From NCBI GenBank assembly GCA_903863375.1, contig CAIPBT010000151.1, positions 1 through 34,909 of the forward strand: a stretch of 34,909 nt of DNA, read 5' to 3'. Both the position numbers and the translations under genes were made by a program. Source of the stretch: an uncultured Ferrovum sp. Its GTDB lineage: Bacteria; Pseudomonadota; Gammaproteobacteria; Burkholderiales; Ferrovaceae. The stretch's first letter is position 1; every line of letters starts with the position of its first letter. The notes beneath the pieces were generated by a model. It was not told where the DNA came from, searched no databases, and saw only the letters and a program-made list of their open reading frames with translations. Positions 9,693-18,489 of this stretch are shown in pieces.

Positions 9693-9721
9693 ATGTTAGT
9701 TTTCAGGAGCTTCCGTGTCAA
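9693..9721 (-). promoter_or_regulatory. Sigma70-type promoter of the prp operon
   Basis: On the minus strand a consensus -35 box TTGACA (9716-9721) is separated by exactly 17 bases from a -10 box TAACAT (9693-9698). Transcription would start near 9686, leaving a leader of about 22 bases before the prpB GTG. The near-palindrome at 9728-9749 lies just upstream of the -35 box. Confidence 0.75.
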
Positions 9722-9727
9722 TAGCAC

Positions 9728-9749
9728 TTATAACTTATATAAGATATAA
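9728..9749. promoter_or_regulatory. Candidate operator for the GntR-type regulator (22-bp near-palindrome)
   Basis: A 22-bp AT-only-rich inverted repeat with 20 of 22 positions symmetric; its core is the perfect 10-bp palindrome CTTATATAAG (9734-9743). It is the most AT-rich spot of the window and lies between the divergently transcribed prpB and regulator genes. HutC-subfamily GntR proteins are known to bind AT-rich palindromes of this general shape. Its centre is about 52 bases from both predicted transcription starts. Confidence 0.65.
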
Positions 9750-9775
9750 CACGCTGGATTTTACGCTGGCGCTGG

Positions 9776-9784
9776 TGGTATACT
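9776..9784 (+). promoter_or_regulatory. Extended -10 promoter of the GntR-type regulator gene
   Basis: TGG followed by TATACT (9779-9784) makes an extended -10 element; no good -35 box is placed 17 bases upstream. Transcription would start near 9791, only about seven bases before the ATG at 9798. No ribosome binding site is visible, which fits a very short or leaderless message. Confidence 0.5.
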
Positions 9785-9797
9785 GCACCGCACGATC

Positions 9798-10529
9798 ATG
9801 AAGACACTCGCTTCTCCAAGTTTCCGGCCGCTCTATGATCAGATCAAGATCCTGATCACCCAGAGCCTGATCGCCGGTGAGTGGCGCCCGGGGGATGCCA
9901 TCCCGAGCGAGATAGAACTCGCCAGCCGTTTTCACGTCAGCCAGGGCACGGTGCGCAAGGCGATCGACGCCTTGGCCGCCGAGAACATCCTGGTGCGGCG
10001 ACAGGGCAAGGGCACCTTTGTCGCATCACATGCCCAGGAGCGCCCAACCACCCGCTTCCTGCGGGTGTCGCCAGATGCCGGCGCCATCGAATTCCCCGGC
10101 AGCGAGCTGCTCAGCGTCTCCCGCGAGCGCGCACCCGAGCGCACACAGCGCCTGCTCGACCTGCGCGCCGGTGCAACCATTTTCGTGATCCGGCGTCTGC
10201 TCAAGTTCAGTGGCGTGGCGTCCATCCTCGATGAAATCCATCTGCCGTGCGCCCTGTTCAAAGGGCTGGAAGAAAACAGCCTGCGCAGTCACCGCGGTTC
10301 CTTCTACGGGTTTCTGGAGGGACATTTCGGCATCACCATGATCCGCGCGGAAGAACGCATCAAGGCGGTGGCGGCAACCGCCGACCAGGCAGCGCTGCTG
10401 AAGGTGGCGGCAGGTTCGCCTTTGCTGTGCGTGGACCGGGTTGCTTATACCTATGGCGACCGGCCGGTGGAGTGGCGGCGCGGGCTGTGCCTGACTGACA
10501 ACTGTTCTTACATCAATGAAGTGACCTGA
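9798..10529 (+). CDS. GntR-family transcriptional regulator (HutC/UTRA type), probable prp regulator
   Basis: The 243-residue protein has an N-terminal GntR winged helix (about residues 8-75), with the family pattern PLYDQIKILI, GEWRPGDAIPSE, SQGTVRKAIDAL and RRQGKGTFVA, and a C-terminal UTRA effector-binding domain (about 90-238). It is divergent from prpB and next to a palindromic site, so it most likely controls the methylcitrate genes and senses a pathway intermediate; this is inference from position. Many proteobacteria use a sigma54-dependent PrpR for this job, and none is present here. The ATG at 9798 matches the family N-terminus but lacks a ribosome binding site. sdhC follows 77 bases downstream on the same strand, so co-transcription with sdh cannot be excluded. 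Confidence 0.93.
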   Translation: MKTLASPSFRPLYDQIKILITQSLIAGEWRPGDAIPSEIELASRFHVSQGTVRKAIDALAAENILVRRQGKGTFVASHAQERPTTRFLRVSPDAGAIEFPGSELLSVSRERAPERTQRLLDLRAGATIFVIRRLLKFSGVASILDEIHLPCALFKGLEENSLRSHRGSFYGFLEGHFGITMIRAEERIKAVAATADQAALLKVAAGSPLLCVDRVAYTYGDRPVEWRRGLCLTDNCSYINEVT

Positions 10530-10571
10530 AGTCATCCCGCAACGCGGTCGGTAGTATCATCTGCCCCGTGT

Positions 10572-10595
10572 TTTGTCCGATCCCGTTTGTCCGAT
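10572..10595 (+). repeat. Direct repeat upstream of sdhC
   Basis: The 10-mer TTTGTCCGAT occurs twice, at 10572-10581 and 10586-10595, in the 77-base gap before sdhC. The spacing is 14 bases start to start. It ends a few bases before the GAGAGAG ribosome binding site. It may be a regulator or small-RNA target site, or chance. I see no convincing -35/-10 pair in the gap; TATCAT at 10555-10560 is the best -10-like hexamer. Confidence 0.35.
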
Positions 10596-10606
10596 TTGAG
10601 AGAGCC

Positions 10607-11002
10607 ATGGCAAACCCTAGCATCAGCAGCAAGAAGCGCCCGAAGCACCTGGAGTTATGGAAAATCCGCCTGCCGGTGCCGGGCATAGTCTCGATCCTGC
10701 ATCGGGTCAGTGGTGCCGTGATGTTCCTGGTACTGATTCCGGTGCTGCTGGCAGCGCTGGATGGTTCGCTGGCTTCCCAGGAGAGCTTCGAAGACCTGCG
10801 CTTCCAGCTGTCGGGGCCGCTGGTCAAGCTGGTGGTGCTCGGGCTCTCGTGGGCGTTTGCCCACCACGCACTGGCCGGCGTCCGTTACCTGCTGCTCGAC
10901 CTCCATATCGGCATCGACCTGGCCACCACGCGCCTGTGGAGCAAGGCCGTGCTGGTGGTCAGTGGCCTCCTTACCCTTCTCGTAGCGGTGGCACTATGGT
11001 AA
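10607..11002 (+). CDS. sdhC: Succinate dehydrogenase cytochrome b556 subunit SdhC
   Basis: SdhC is one of two membrane anchors of respiratory complex II and contributes to the ubiquinone site and haem b. The 131-residue protein has three hydrophobic segments (about 27-50, 70-93 and 110-131). The quinone-site motif LHRVSG (31-36) and the haem region AHHALAGVRYLLLD, with H86/H87, are both present. ATG at 10607 is used because the family N-terminus starts there and GAGAGAG lies just upstream; an upstream GTG at 10568 would add an unlikely 13 residues. The stop overlaps the sdhD start. It is the first gene of the sdhCDAB-sdhE-gltA-sucAB-lpdA series. Confidence 0.97.
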   Translation: MANPSISSKKRPKHLELWKIRLPVPGIVSILHRVSGAVMFLVLIPVLLAALDGSLASQESFEDLRFQLSGPLVKLVVLGLSWAFAHHALAGVRYLLLDLHIGIDLATTRLWSKAVLVVSGLLTLLVAVALW

Positions 11003-11343
11003 ATCGTGTGATTGTCGGAGCGCATTACGGGCTTCGTGACTGGTTGATGCAGCGGGTCACTGCGGTGGTCATGCTGCTGGTGACCTTGGTTTTTGCGGCC
11101 TTCTTCCTGACCCATGCCTCGCTGCAGTTCGAGGACTGGCAAGGGTTTTTCTCGTACCAGGCCGTACGGGTATTGTCGCTGTTGTTCTTCCTGAGTTTGT
11201 TCCTGCACGCCTGGGTTGGCGTACGGGACATCCTGATGGACTACATTCAGCCCGTCGGTGTGCGTCTGACCCTGCAGGTGGCGGTGATCGTCGCCCTGGT
11301 GTCGTACGCGCTGTGGACGGTCTCTATCCTCTGGAGAGTGTGA
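10996..11343 (+). CDS. sdhD: Succinate dehydrogenase membrane anchor subunit SdhD
   Basis: The second membrane anchor of complex II, 115 residues with three transmembrane helices (about 20-40, 55-78 and 90-112). H71 (in [10 protein letters not shown]) and D82/Y83 (in LMDYIQP) correspond to the haem ligand and quinone-site residues of E. coli SdhD at the same numbers. The ATG at 10996 lies inside the last codons of sdhC (ATGGTAA), a seven-base overlap that indicates translational coupling and probably fixed subunit stoichiometry. sdhA starts two bases after its stop. Confidence 0.97.
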   Translation: MVNRVIVGAHYGLRDWLMQRVTAVVMLLVTLVFAAFFLTHASLQFEDWQGFFSYQAVRVLSLLFFLSLFLHAWVGVRDILMDYIQPVGVRLTLQVAVIVALVSYALWTVSILWRV

Positions 11344-11345
11344 TC

Positions 11346-13109
11346 ATGGCCCTGGTTCGCAGACAGTTTGATGCAATCGTGGTGGGTGGCGGCGGCTCCG
11401 GCCTGCGCTGCTCGCTGCAACTGGCCGAAGCCGGCCTAAAAGTTGCCGTCTTCTCGAAGGTGTTTCCCACGCGCAGCCACACGGTGGCGGCCCAGGGCGG
11501 CATCGGTGCCTCGCTTGGCAACATGTCGGAAGACAGCTGGCTCTGGCATATGTACGACACCATCAAGGGGTCGGATTACCTGGGCGACCAGGACGCCATC
11601 GAGTTCATGTGCCGCGAGGCGGCAAAATGCGTGTACGAGCTCGAGCATTTCGGCATGCCGTTCGACCGCAATCCCGATGGCACCATTTATCAGCGCCCGT
11701 TTGGCGGTCACTCGCAGAACTTTGGCGAAAAGCCGGTGCACCGCAGCTGCGCGGCAGCCGACCGCACCGGACATGCCATGCTGCATACCCTGTACCAGCG
11801 TAACGTGCGCGCCAATTGCCAGTTCTTCGTCGAGTGGATGGCGCTGGACCTGATCAAGGACCAGGAGGGTCGCATCCTGGGCGTGGTCGCCCTGGAGATG
11901 GAAACCGGCGAACCGATGATTTTCCAGGCCAAGGCAACGGTGCTCGCCACCGGTGGCGCGGGCCGCATCTTCCAGTCCAGCACCAATGCCTTCATCAATA
12001 CCGGCGACGGTCTGGGCATGGCTGCGCGTGCAGGCATTCCGCTGGAAGACATGGAATTCTGGCAGTTCCACCCCACCGGCGTGGCAGGGGCCGGGGTGCT
12101 GATCACCGAGGGCGTGCGCGGCGAGGGCGGTTATCTGCTGAACTCCGAGGGCGAGCGCTTCATGGAGCGTTATGCCCCGACCATGAAGGACCTGGCCAGC
12201 CGCGACGTGGTGTCGCGCTCGATGGACCAGGAGATCAAGGAAGGTCGCGGTGTCGGTCCGGAAAAGGACCACGTGCTGCTGAAGCTGGATCACCTCGGCG
12301 CGGAAACTATCAACAAGCGTCTGCCTGGCATCCGTGAGATCGCCATGAAGTTTGCCAACGTCGATGTGACCAAGCAGCCGATTCCAGTGGTGCCGACCTG
12401 CCATTACATGATGGGTGGGGTGCCCACCAACGTGCACGGCCAGGTGGTGGTGCCGCAGGGCGACAACCACAGTGCCGTGGTGCCGGGGCTGTATGCCGTG
12501 GGCGAAGTGGCGTGTGTGTCGGTGCACGGTGCCAACCGTCTTGGCACGAACTCCCTGCTCGACCTGGTGGTGTTTGGACGCGCTGCCGGCAACCACGTCA
12601 CCAAATTCATTCAGGATGATCCGAAGCAGCCTGACCTGCCGAAGGACGCAGCCGATTTCGCCCTGGCGCGGCTGGCCCGTCTGGATACCACGGTGACTGG
12701 CGAGAGCGTGTCGGAAGTGGGCGCTGCCATGCGCAAGACCGTACAGGTGCACAGCGGTGTGTTCCGCACCGGCAGCCTGCTGGCCGAGGGGGTGGCCAAG
12801 ATCCGCGAGATTGCCGCGCGTTCGCGCAACACCGCCATCAAGGACCGCAGCAAGACCTTCAACACGGCGCGCATCGAGGCGCTGGAGTTGGAAAATCTGG
12901 CCATCATCGCCGAATCCACCCTGGTGTCTGGCGAAGCGCGCCAGGAAAGCCGGGGTGCCCATTCGCGCGAGGATTTCAAGGATCGCGACGATAAGAACTG
13001 GCTGAAGCATAGCCTCTGGTACATGGACGGCAGCCGCATGGCGTACAAGCCGGTGAACCTGAAGCCGCTGACCGTCGAATCGTTCGAACCCAAGGTTCGT
13101 TCCTACTGA
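11346..13109 (+). CDS. sdhA: Succinate dehydrogenase flavoprotein subunit SdhA
   Basis: SdhA oxidises succinate to fumarate with covalently bound FAD on the cytoplasmic face of complex II. The 587-residue protein begins with the dinucleotide fold [11 protein letters not shown] and carries the flavinylated histidine H45 in [10 protein letters not shown]. The dicarboxylate-binding blocks [15 protein letters not shown] and [12 protein letters not shown], and the C-terminal RSRGAH-like segment (here [10 protein letters not shown]), are present. Of the in-frame starts, the ATG at 11346 has GGAGAG about nine bases upstream and gives the normal N-terminus. SdhE, encoded two genes downstream, is the expected FAD-attachment factor. 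Confidence 0.98.
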   Translation: MALVRRQFDAIVVGGGGSGLRCSLQLAEAGLKVAVFSKVFPTRSHTVAAQGGIGASLGNMSEDSWLWHMYDTIKGSDYLGDQDAIEFMCREAAKCVYELEHFGMPFDRNPDGTIYQRPFGGHSQNFGEKPVHRSCAAADRTGHAMLHTLYQRNVRANCQFFVEWMALDLIKDQEGRILGVVALEMETGEPMIFQAKATVLATGGAGRIFQSSTNAFINTGDGLGMAARAGIPLEDMEFWQFHPTGVAGAGVLITEGVRGEGGYLLNSEGERFMERYAPTMKDLASRDVVSRSMDQEIKEGRGVGPEKDHVLLKLDHLGAETINKRLPGIREIAMKFANVDVTKQPIPVVPTCHYMMGGVPTNVHGQVVVPQGDNHSAVVPGLYAVGEVACVSVHGANRLGTNSLLDLVVFGRAAGNHVTKFIQDDPKQPDLPKDAADFALARLARLDTTVTGESVSEVGAAMRKTVQVHSGVFRTGSLLAEGVAKIREIAARSRNTAIKDRSKTFNTARIEALELENLAIIAESTLVSGEARQESRGAHSREDFKDRDDKNWLKHSLWYMDGSRMAYKPVNLKPLTVESFEPKVRSY

Positions 13110-13124
13110 TCCAGGAGTGACGTC

Positions 13125-13820
13125 ATGAAATTCCGTGTCTATCGCTACAACCCCGAGAAAGACGCTAAGCCGTACATGCAGGACTTCGACATCGAGCTGA
13201 AGTCGACTGACCGCATGCTGCTGGATGCCATCCTGCGCATCAAGGAGCACGACGACACCTTGAGCCTGCGCAAGTCCTGCCGTGAAGGCGTGTGCGGTTC
13301 GGACGGCATGAACATCAATGGCAAGAACGGACTGGCCTGCATCACGCCCCTTCTCGGGCTTAAGGAGCCGGTCGAACTGCGGCCCCTGCCGGGCCTGCCG
13401 GTGATCCGCGACCTGATCGTCGACATGAGCCAGTTCTTCAAGCAGTACCACTCGGTCACGCCTTATCTGGTCAACGACACCGTGGCGCCGGAAAAGGAGC
13501 GTCTGCAGTCGCCGGAAGACCGTGAGGAACTGAACGGCCTGTACGAGTGCATTCTGTGCGCCTGCTGCAGCACCTCGTGCCCATCCTTCTGGTGGAACCC
13601 GGACAAATTCGTTGGCCCGGCTGGCCTGCTGCAGGCCTACCGCTTCATCGCCGACACCCGCGATCAGGCAACCAATGCCCGCCTCGACAACCTGGAAGAC
13701 CCCTACCGCCTGTTCCGCTGCCACAGCATCATGAACTGCGTGGATGTCTGCCCGAAGAGCCTCAACCCATCGCTTGCCATCGGCAAGATCAAGGAAGCCC
13801 TCGTCAAGCGGGCGGTCTGA
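13125..13820 (+). CDS. sdhB: Succinate dehydrogenase iron-sulfur subunit SdhB
   Basis: SdhB passes electrons from the flavin to the quinone site through three clusters. In the 231-residue protein the [2Fe-2S] ligands are C52, C57, D60 and C72 (SCREGVCGSDGMNINGKN... C), with aspartate as the third ligand as in E. coli. The [4Fe-4S] and [3Fe-4S] ligands lie in CILCACCSTSCPSFWW (C142, C145, C148, C152) and CHSIMNCVDVCPKSLNP. CAGGAG precedes the ATG. The gap after sdhA is 15 bases. Confidence 0.98.
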   Translation: MKFRVYRYNPEKDAKPYMQDFDIELKSTDRMLLDAILRIKEHDDTLSLRKSCREGVCGSDGMNINGKNGLACITPLLGLKEPVELRPLPGLPVIRDLIVDMSQFFKQYHSVTPYLVNDTVAPEKERLQSPEDREELNGLYECILCACCSTSCPSFWWNPDKFVGPAGLLQAYRFIADTRDQATNARLDNLEDPYRLFRCHSIMNCVDVCPKSLNPSLAIGKIKEALVKRAV

Positions 13821-13871
13821 TGCGGCACGCCCTGCGCCGGATCTCCGGGGCGGGTCGCCAGCGGAGCATGC

Positions 13872-14123
13872 ATGGATAAGGAAATGCTGGCGAAAGCCAG
13901 GGAACGGGCGCGCTGGCACAGCCGGCGCGGCCTTCTGGAACTGGATTTGCTCTTGGAGAAGTTCCTGGCCCAGCGCCTGGAGCACATGGATGCAAACGAG
14001 CTGCAGCTGTATGACGAAATGCTGCTGCTGCCGGATAACGAGCTGCTGGACATCGCCATGGGACGCAAGGCACCCCCGGACGATCGGACCGGGGCCATCT
14101 TCGCACTGTTGCGGGCCCTTTGA
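13872..14123 (+). CDS. sdhE: FAD assembly factor SdhE (CptB/YgfY family)
   Basis: An 83-residue helical protein of the SdhE/SDHAF2 family, which promotes covalent attachment of FAD to SdhA. The diagnostic motif RGLLE is at residues 19-23, followed by the helix LDLLLEKFL and the tail LPDNELLDIAMG. GGAG lies five bases before the ATG at 13872; an overlapping ATG four bases upstream is in another frame. Its position right after sdhB and before gltA fits the role and is common in proteobacteria. Confidence 0.95.
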   Translation: MDKEMLAKARERARWHSRRGLLELDLLLEKFLAQRLEHMDANELQLYDEMLLLPDNELLDIAMGRKAPPDDRTGAIFALLRAL

Positions 14124-14177
14124 GTCAAGGCCGGGCGCCGGGCAGTCCTACATCGGTTTTACTGGGAGAGTTACAAC

Positions 14178-15473
14178 ATGCAGAGCAAGGGCAACGCCAC
14201 CCTGACTTGGGGTGATGGACAGAGCATCGACCTGCCGATCTACGGCGCCACGATCGGTCCCGACGTGATCGACATCCGCAATCTGGGCAAGACGGGCATG
14301 TTCACCTACGACCCGGGTTTCCTGGCCACCGCCAGCTGTCAGTCACGCATCACCTTCATCGATGGCGACGTCGGCCTGCTCTACTACCGCGGTTATCCGA
14401 TCGAACAGCTGGCCGAACACTGCGACTTCCTGGAAGTCTGCTATCTGCTGCTGAACGGCGAGCTGCCGACGCCTACCCAGCGTGCCGAATTCCAGACCAA
14501 CGTCACGCACCACACCATGGTGCACGACCAGATGCTGTCGTTCTTCAAGGGCTTCCGGCGCGATGCCCACCCGATGGCCGTGATGGTCGGGGTGGTGGGA
14601 GCCTTGTCGGCGTTCTACCACGACAGCCTGGACATCACCGATCCGGCCCACCGCGCGATTTCGGCTAACCGCCTGATCGCCAAGGTGCCGACCATTGCCG
14701 CGATGTGCTATCGCTACAACACCGGCCTGCCGTTCATGTATCCGCGCAACGACATGAGCTATGCCGAAAACTTCCTGTACATGATGTTCGCCACGCCCTG
14801 CGAGACGTACGTGTCGAACCCAGTGCTGGTGCGCGCCTTTGACCGCATCCTGACCCTGCATGCTGACCACGAGCAGAATGCCTCGACCTCCACCGTGCGT
14901 CTGGCCGGCTCGTCGGGGGCAAATCCGTTCGCCTGTATCGCTGCCGGCATCGCCGCCCTGTGGGGCCCGGCGCACGGTGGTGCGAACGAGGCTGTGCTGA
15001 AGATGCTGGCCGAAATTGGTGACGTGTCCAATGTGCCGAAATTCATTGCCCGCGCCAAGGACAAGAACGACAGTTTCCGCCTGATGGGATTTGGTCATCG
15101 TGTGTACAAGAACATGGATCCGCGCGCTGAAGTGATGCGCCGCACCTGTCACGAGGTGCTGACCGAACTCGGCCTGCACGACGATCCGCTGTTCAAGCTG
15201 GCCATCGAGCTGGAGCGCATTGCGCTGGAAGATCCTTACTTCATCGAGAAGAAGCTCTACCCCAACGTCGACTTCTACTCCGGTATTGTGCTGCGCGCCC
15301 TGGGCATTCCCACCAGCATGTTCACGGCCGTGTTTGCGATGGGCCGGACGGTGGGCTGGATCTCGCAGTGGACGGAAATGATTTCCGACCCCGAGTACAA
15401 GATCGGTCGTCCGCGCCAGTCGTACCAGGGGGCGGTCAAGCGCGACGTGGTGCCAATGGCGAAGCGCGGCTGA
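14178..15473 (+). CDS. gltA: Citrate synthase GltA (type II)
   Basis: GltA condenses acetyl-CoA and oxaloacetate to citrate. The 431-residue protein is the long, Gram-negative hexameric form. The catalytic residues are H266 (GPAHGGANE), H307 (GFGHRVYK) and D365 (YPNVDFYSG), close to E. coli H264, H305 and D362. C208 in FATPCETY corresponds to E. coli C206 near the NADH allosteric site, so NADH inhibition is plausible. The start has GGGAGAG upstream. The C-terminal [14 protein letters not shown] block is typical. It lies 54 bases after sdhE and 160 bases before sucA. Confidence 0.98.
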   Translation: MQSKGNATLTWGDGQSIDLPIYGATIGPDVIDIRNLGKTGMFTYDPGFLATASCQSRITFIDGDVGLLYYRGYPIEQLAEHCDFLEVCYLLLNGELPTPTQRAEFQTNVTHHTMVHDQMLSFFKGFRRDAHPMAVMVGVVGALSAFYHDSLDITDPAHRAISANRLIAKVPTIAAMCYRYNTGLPFMYPRNDMSYAENFLYMMFATPCETYVSNPVLVRAFDRILTLHADHEQNASTSTVRLAGSSGANPFACIAAGIAALWGPAHGGANEAVLKMLAEIGDVSNVPKFIARAKDKNDSFRLMGFGHRVYKNMDPRAEVMRRTCHEVLTELGLHDDPLFKLAIELERIALEDPYFIEKKLYPNVDFYSGIVLRALGIPTSMFTAVFAMGRTVGWISQWTEMISDPEYKIGRPRQSYQGAVKRDVVPMAKRG

Positions 15474-15483
15474 CGCAGATACG

Positions 15484-15558
15484 GGCCTGCCTCCTGGCAG
15501 GCCGGCAGGGGGCCCGGGATGGGTCGCCTGCCGCAAGACCCCGGGCCGCCAGGCCTGG
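15484..15558 (+). other. Structured gltA-sucA intergenic region
   Basis: Three fold-back elements follow the gltA stop: a perfect 8-bp hairpin GGCCTGCC-TCCT-GGCAGGCC (15484-15503), a longer hairpin with arms GGCCCGGG (15511-15518) and CCCGGGCC (15540-15547), and the palindrome CCAGGCCTGG (15549-15558). None has a T-run, so they look like mRNA stabilising or processing structures or a partial attenuator rather than a full terminator. Confidence 0.6.
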
Positions 15559-15633
15559 GGGGCAGGACGGCGAGCACAAGAGCGCGGCTGACAAGAGATC
15601 CTTGAAACGGCGCTGAACAGGAGGAAATCCGCC

Positions 15634-18453
15634 ATGATGAAACGCGACTTCGAAACGTCTTACCTGTTCGGTGCCAATGCGCCGTTCATCGAAGAGCTCT
15701 ACGACGCCTATCTGCAGGATCCGGCTGCCGTACCCGCTGAATGGAAGTCCTGGTTTGACCAACTGGCACAGACCGCGGGCAGCGTGACGCGCGATGTGTC
15801 GCATCTGCCGACGATCCAGCAGTTCGAGTCGTTGGCCAAGCGCGGGCCGACCCTGGCCACCCAGGGCGATCCTGAGCTGCACCGCAAGCAGGTGGCCGTG
15901 CTGCAGCTGATCAATGCCCACCGCTTCCTGGGCAGCCGGCAGGCCAAACTCGATCCGCTCAGTCGTCGCGACCCCGCCCCGACGCCCGAGCTCGACCCGG
16001 CCTACCACGGCCTCAGCGAGGCGGATCTCGAGACGGTGTTCAGCACTGGTTCGCTGGTGGGGCCTGCGCGCGCAACGCTGCGGGAAATCCTGCAGGCAGT
16101 GCGCGCTACCTACTGCGGTCATGTCGGCATCGAGTACATGTACATGACCGATACGGAGCAAAAGCGCTGGATTCAGTCGCGCTTCGAGAGCGTGCGTTCC
16201 CAGCCCGACTTCGACGTGAAGACGCGCACTTGGCTGCTGGAGCAGATCACCGCCGCCGAGACGCTCGAGAAATATCTGCATACCCGCTACGTCGGCCAGA
16301 AGCGTTTCTCGCTCGAGGGCGGCGAGAGCATGATCCCGGTGGTCAATGACCTGATCCGCCAGGCCGGTGCTGCCGGGACGCAGGAAATCGTGATCGGCAT
16401 GGCCCACCGCGGCCGTCTCAACCTGCTGGTGAACTGCCTCGGCAAGCTGCCCTCCGACCTGTTCTCGGAATTCGAAGGCAAGCATCCTTCCGAGCTGTCT
16501 TCCGGCGACGTCAAGTATCACCAGGGCTTTTCGTCCGACGTGCAGTCCCCCGGTGGCCCGGTGCACCTGACGCTGGCCTTCAACCCGTCCCACCTGGAAA
16601 TCGTCAACCCGGTGGTGGAAGGGTCGGTACGTGCGCGCCAGCACCGTCGCGGCGACACCCAGCGCAAGCAGGTGATGGCCATCCTGGTGCACGGCGATGC
16701 CGCTTTTGCCGGTCAGGGCGTGGTGATGGAAACCATGGCGCTGTCGCAGACCCGCGGTTACTCGACGGGCGGAACGGTGCACATCGTGGTCAACAACCAG
16801 ATCGGTTTCACCACCTCCGACCCGCGGGACTCCCGCTCCACCGTGTACTGCACCGACATCGCCAAGATGGTCGAGGCGCCGGTGTTCCACGTCAACGCCG
16901 ATGACCCAGACAGCGTGCTGCTGGTCACCCGCGCGGCGCTGGACTACCGCAATACCTTCCACCGCGATGTGGTGATCGACCTGGTCTGCTACCGCCGGCT
17001 GGGCCACAACGAACAGGACGAGCCGCTGGTCACCCAGCCGCTGATGTACAAGAAGATCGCCCAGCTGCCCAGCACGCGCCGTCTGTATGCGCAGCGTCTG
17101 GCCCAGGCCGGCGTGCTGCCGGAAAGCGACAGCGAAGCGATGGTGGCGGCTTATCGCGAGGCCCTCGATGCCGGCCAGCTGCTGCACCGCACGGTGCTGC
17201 AGGGTTTCAATCCGCCGTTTGGGGTGGACTGGGCGCCGTACATGGGCATCCAGTGGCAGCACAAGGCCAAGACTGCCGTGGCCGAGAAGAACCTGAAGCG
17301 CCTGGCCAAGAAGCTGACCACCTTCCCGGAACACTTCAAGCTGCATTCCACCGTGGAGCGGGTGGTGGCCAACCGCCGCCTGATGGGCGAAGGCGAGCTG
17401 CCGCTCGACTGGGGCATGGCCGAGAACCTCGCGTATGCCACCCTGATTGAGGACGGGTTTGGCGTACGGCTCTCCGGCCAGGACTGCGGCCGCGGCACCT
17501 TCTCGCACCGTCACGCCGTGTTTCACGACCAGAATCGGGAAAAGTGGGATTCCGGCAGCTATACCCCGCTGGCCAACATCGCGGAGAACCAGCGCGAATT
17601 CCTGGTCATCGACTCCCTGCTGTCGGAAGAGGCCGTGTTGGGATTCGAATACGGGTATGCCAGCTCCGAGCCACGCGAACTGGTGATCTGGGAAGCGCAG
17701 TTCGGTGACTTCGCCAACGGCGCGCAGGTGGTGATCGACCAGTTCATCAGCTCGGGCGAAGCCAAGTGGGGCCGCATGTGCGGCCTGACCATGATGCTGC
17801 CGCACGGCTACGAAGGGCAGGGCCCGGAACACTCGTCGGCCCGCCTCGAGCGTTACCTGCAGCTGTGCGCCGAGCACAACATCCAGGTGGTGGTGCCGAG
17901 CACCCCGGCGCAGCTGTTCCACATGCTGCGGCGCCAGATGATCCGGCCGATGCGTCGGCCGCTGATCGTGATCATGCCGAAGAGCCTGCTGCGGCGGAAA
18001 GAATCCACGTCCGACCTCAGCGAACTGAGCAAGGGCGCTTTCCAGCCGGTGATCGCCGAGGCCGATGCCCTGAACGAAGGCAAGGTGCGGCGGGTGGTGG
18101 CCTGCAGCGGCAAGCTGTACTTCGACATCGTGGCCGAGCGCAAGGCACGCGGCATCGACGACATCGCCGTGATCCGCCTGGAACAGCTCTATCCCTTCCC
18201 GCACGAACAGTTCGCGGCAGAAATGCAGCGATACCCGAATGCCAGCGAACTGGTCTGGGCCCAGGAAGAACCGGCCAACCAGGGGGCGTGGCACCGCATC
18301 CAGCACTATCTGACCCGGCATCTGGTGAAGGGCCAGCATCTCGGTTACGCCATGCGGCCGTCCTCTGCCTCGCCCGCCGTGGGCTATCTGGCGAAACACA
18401 ATGAGCAACAAAAAGCGGTGATTGAAGCCGCTCTCAAGGCCGGCAAACAGTGA
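15634..18453 (+). CDS. sucA: 2-oxoglutarate dehydrogenase E1 component SucA
   Basis: SucA is the thiamine-diphosphate-dependent decarboxylase of the 2-oxoglutarate dehydrogenase complex. The 939-residue protein has the N-terminal segment that binds E2 (YLFGANAPFIEELYDAYL), a TPP-binding motif around residue 354 (HGDAAFAGQG, then NNQIGFTT) and the E1o pattern GMAHRGRLN near residue 255. The C-terminal half carries the transketolase-like domain with EAQFGDFANGAQ and LPHGYEGQGPEHSSARLER. AGGAGG stands in front of the ATG at 15634; a second ATG follows directly. sucB begins 37 bases after the stop. Confidence 0.98.
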   Translation: MMKRDFETSYLFGANAPFIEELYDAYLQDPAAVPAEWKSWFDQLAQTAGSVTRDVSHLPTIQQFESLAKRGPTLATQGDPELHRKQVAVLQLINAHRFLGSRQAKLDPLSRRDPAPTPELDPAYHGLSEADLETVFSTGSLVGPARATLREILQAVRATYCGHVGIEYMYMTDTEQKRWIQSRFESVRSQPDFDVKTRTWLLEQITAAETLEKYLHTRYVGQKRFSLEGGESMIPVVNDLIRQAGAAGTQEIVIGMAHRGRLNLLVNCLGKLPSDLFSEFEGKHPSELSSGDVKYHQGFSSDVQSPGGPVHLTLAFNPSHLEIVNPVVEGSVRARQHRRGDTQRKQVMAILVHGDAAFAGQGVVMETMALSQTRGYSTGGTVHIVVNNQIGFTTSDPRDSRSTVYCTDIAKMVEAPVFHVNADDPDSVLLVTRAALDYRNTFHRDVVIDLVCYRRLGHNEQDEPLVTQPLMYKKIAQLPSTRRLYAQRLAQAGVLPESDSEAMVAAYREALDAGQLLHRTVLQGFNPPFGVDWAPYMGIQWQHKAKTAVAEKNLKRLAKKLTTFPEHFKLHSTVERVVANRRLMGEGELPLDWGMAENLAYATLIEDGFGVRLSGQDCGRGTFSHRHAVFHDQNREKWDSGSYTPLANIAENQREFLVIDSLLSEEAVLGFEYGYASSEPRELVIWEAQFGDFANGAQVVIDQFISSGEAKWGRMCGLTMMLPHGYEGQGPEHSSARLERYLQLCAEHNIQVVVPSTPAQLFHMLRRQMIRPMRRPLIVIMPKSLLRRKESTSDLSELSKGAFQPVIAEADALNEGKVRRVVACSGKLYFDIVAERKARGIDDIAVIRLEQLYPFPHEQFAAEMQRYPNASELVWAQEEPANQGAWHRIQHYLTRHLVKGQHLGYAMRPSSASPAVGYLAKHNEQQKAVIEAALKAGKQ

Positions 18454-18489
18454 TCCTTCTGACGGCCCATCCATTTTCAGGAGTTACCC

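Noticed and set aside
10530-10606. A sigma70 promoter directly upstream of sdhC
   Set aside because: TATCAT at 10555-10560 is a fair -10 but no acceptable -35 lies 16-18 bases upstream. Not strong enough to list.
11436-13985. An 849-codon open frame on the minus strand across sdhA and sdhB
   Set aside because: Antisense shadow of two unmistakable genes; no start signal and no known domain.
15436-18474. A 1012-codon open frame on the minus strand across all of sucA
   Set aside because: It mirrors sucA, which has full family motifs. Its predicted protein is low in recognisable pattern and rich in His, Arg, Gly and Ala, as expected for the antisense of a high-GC gene.
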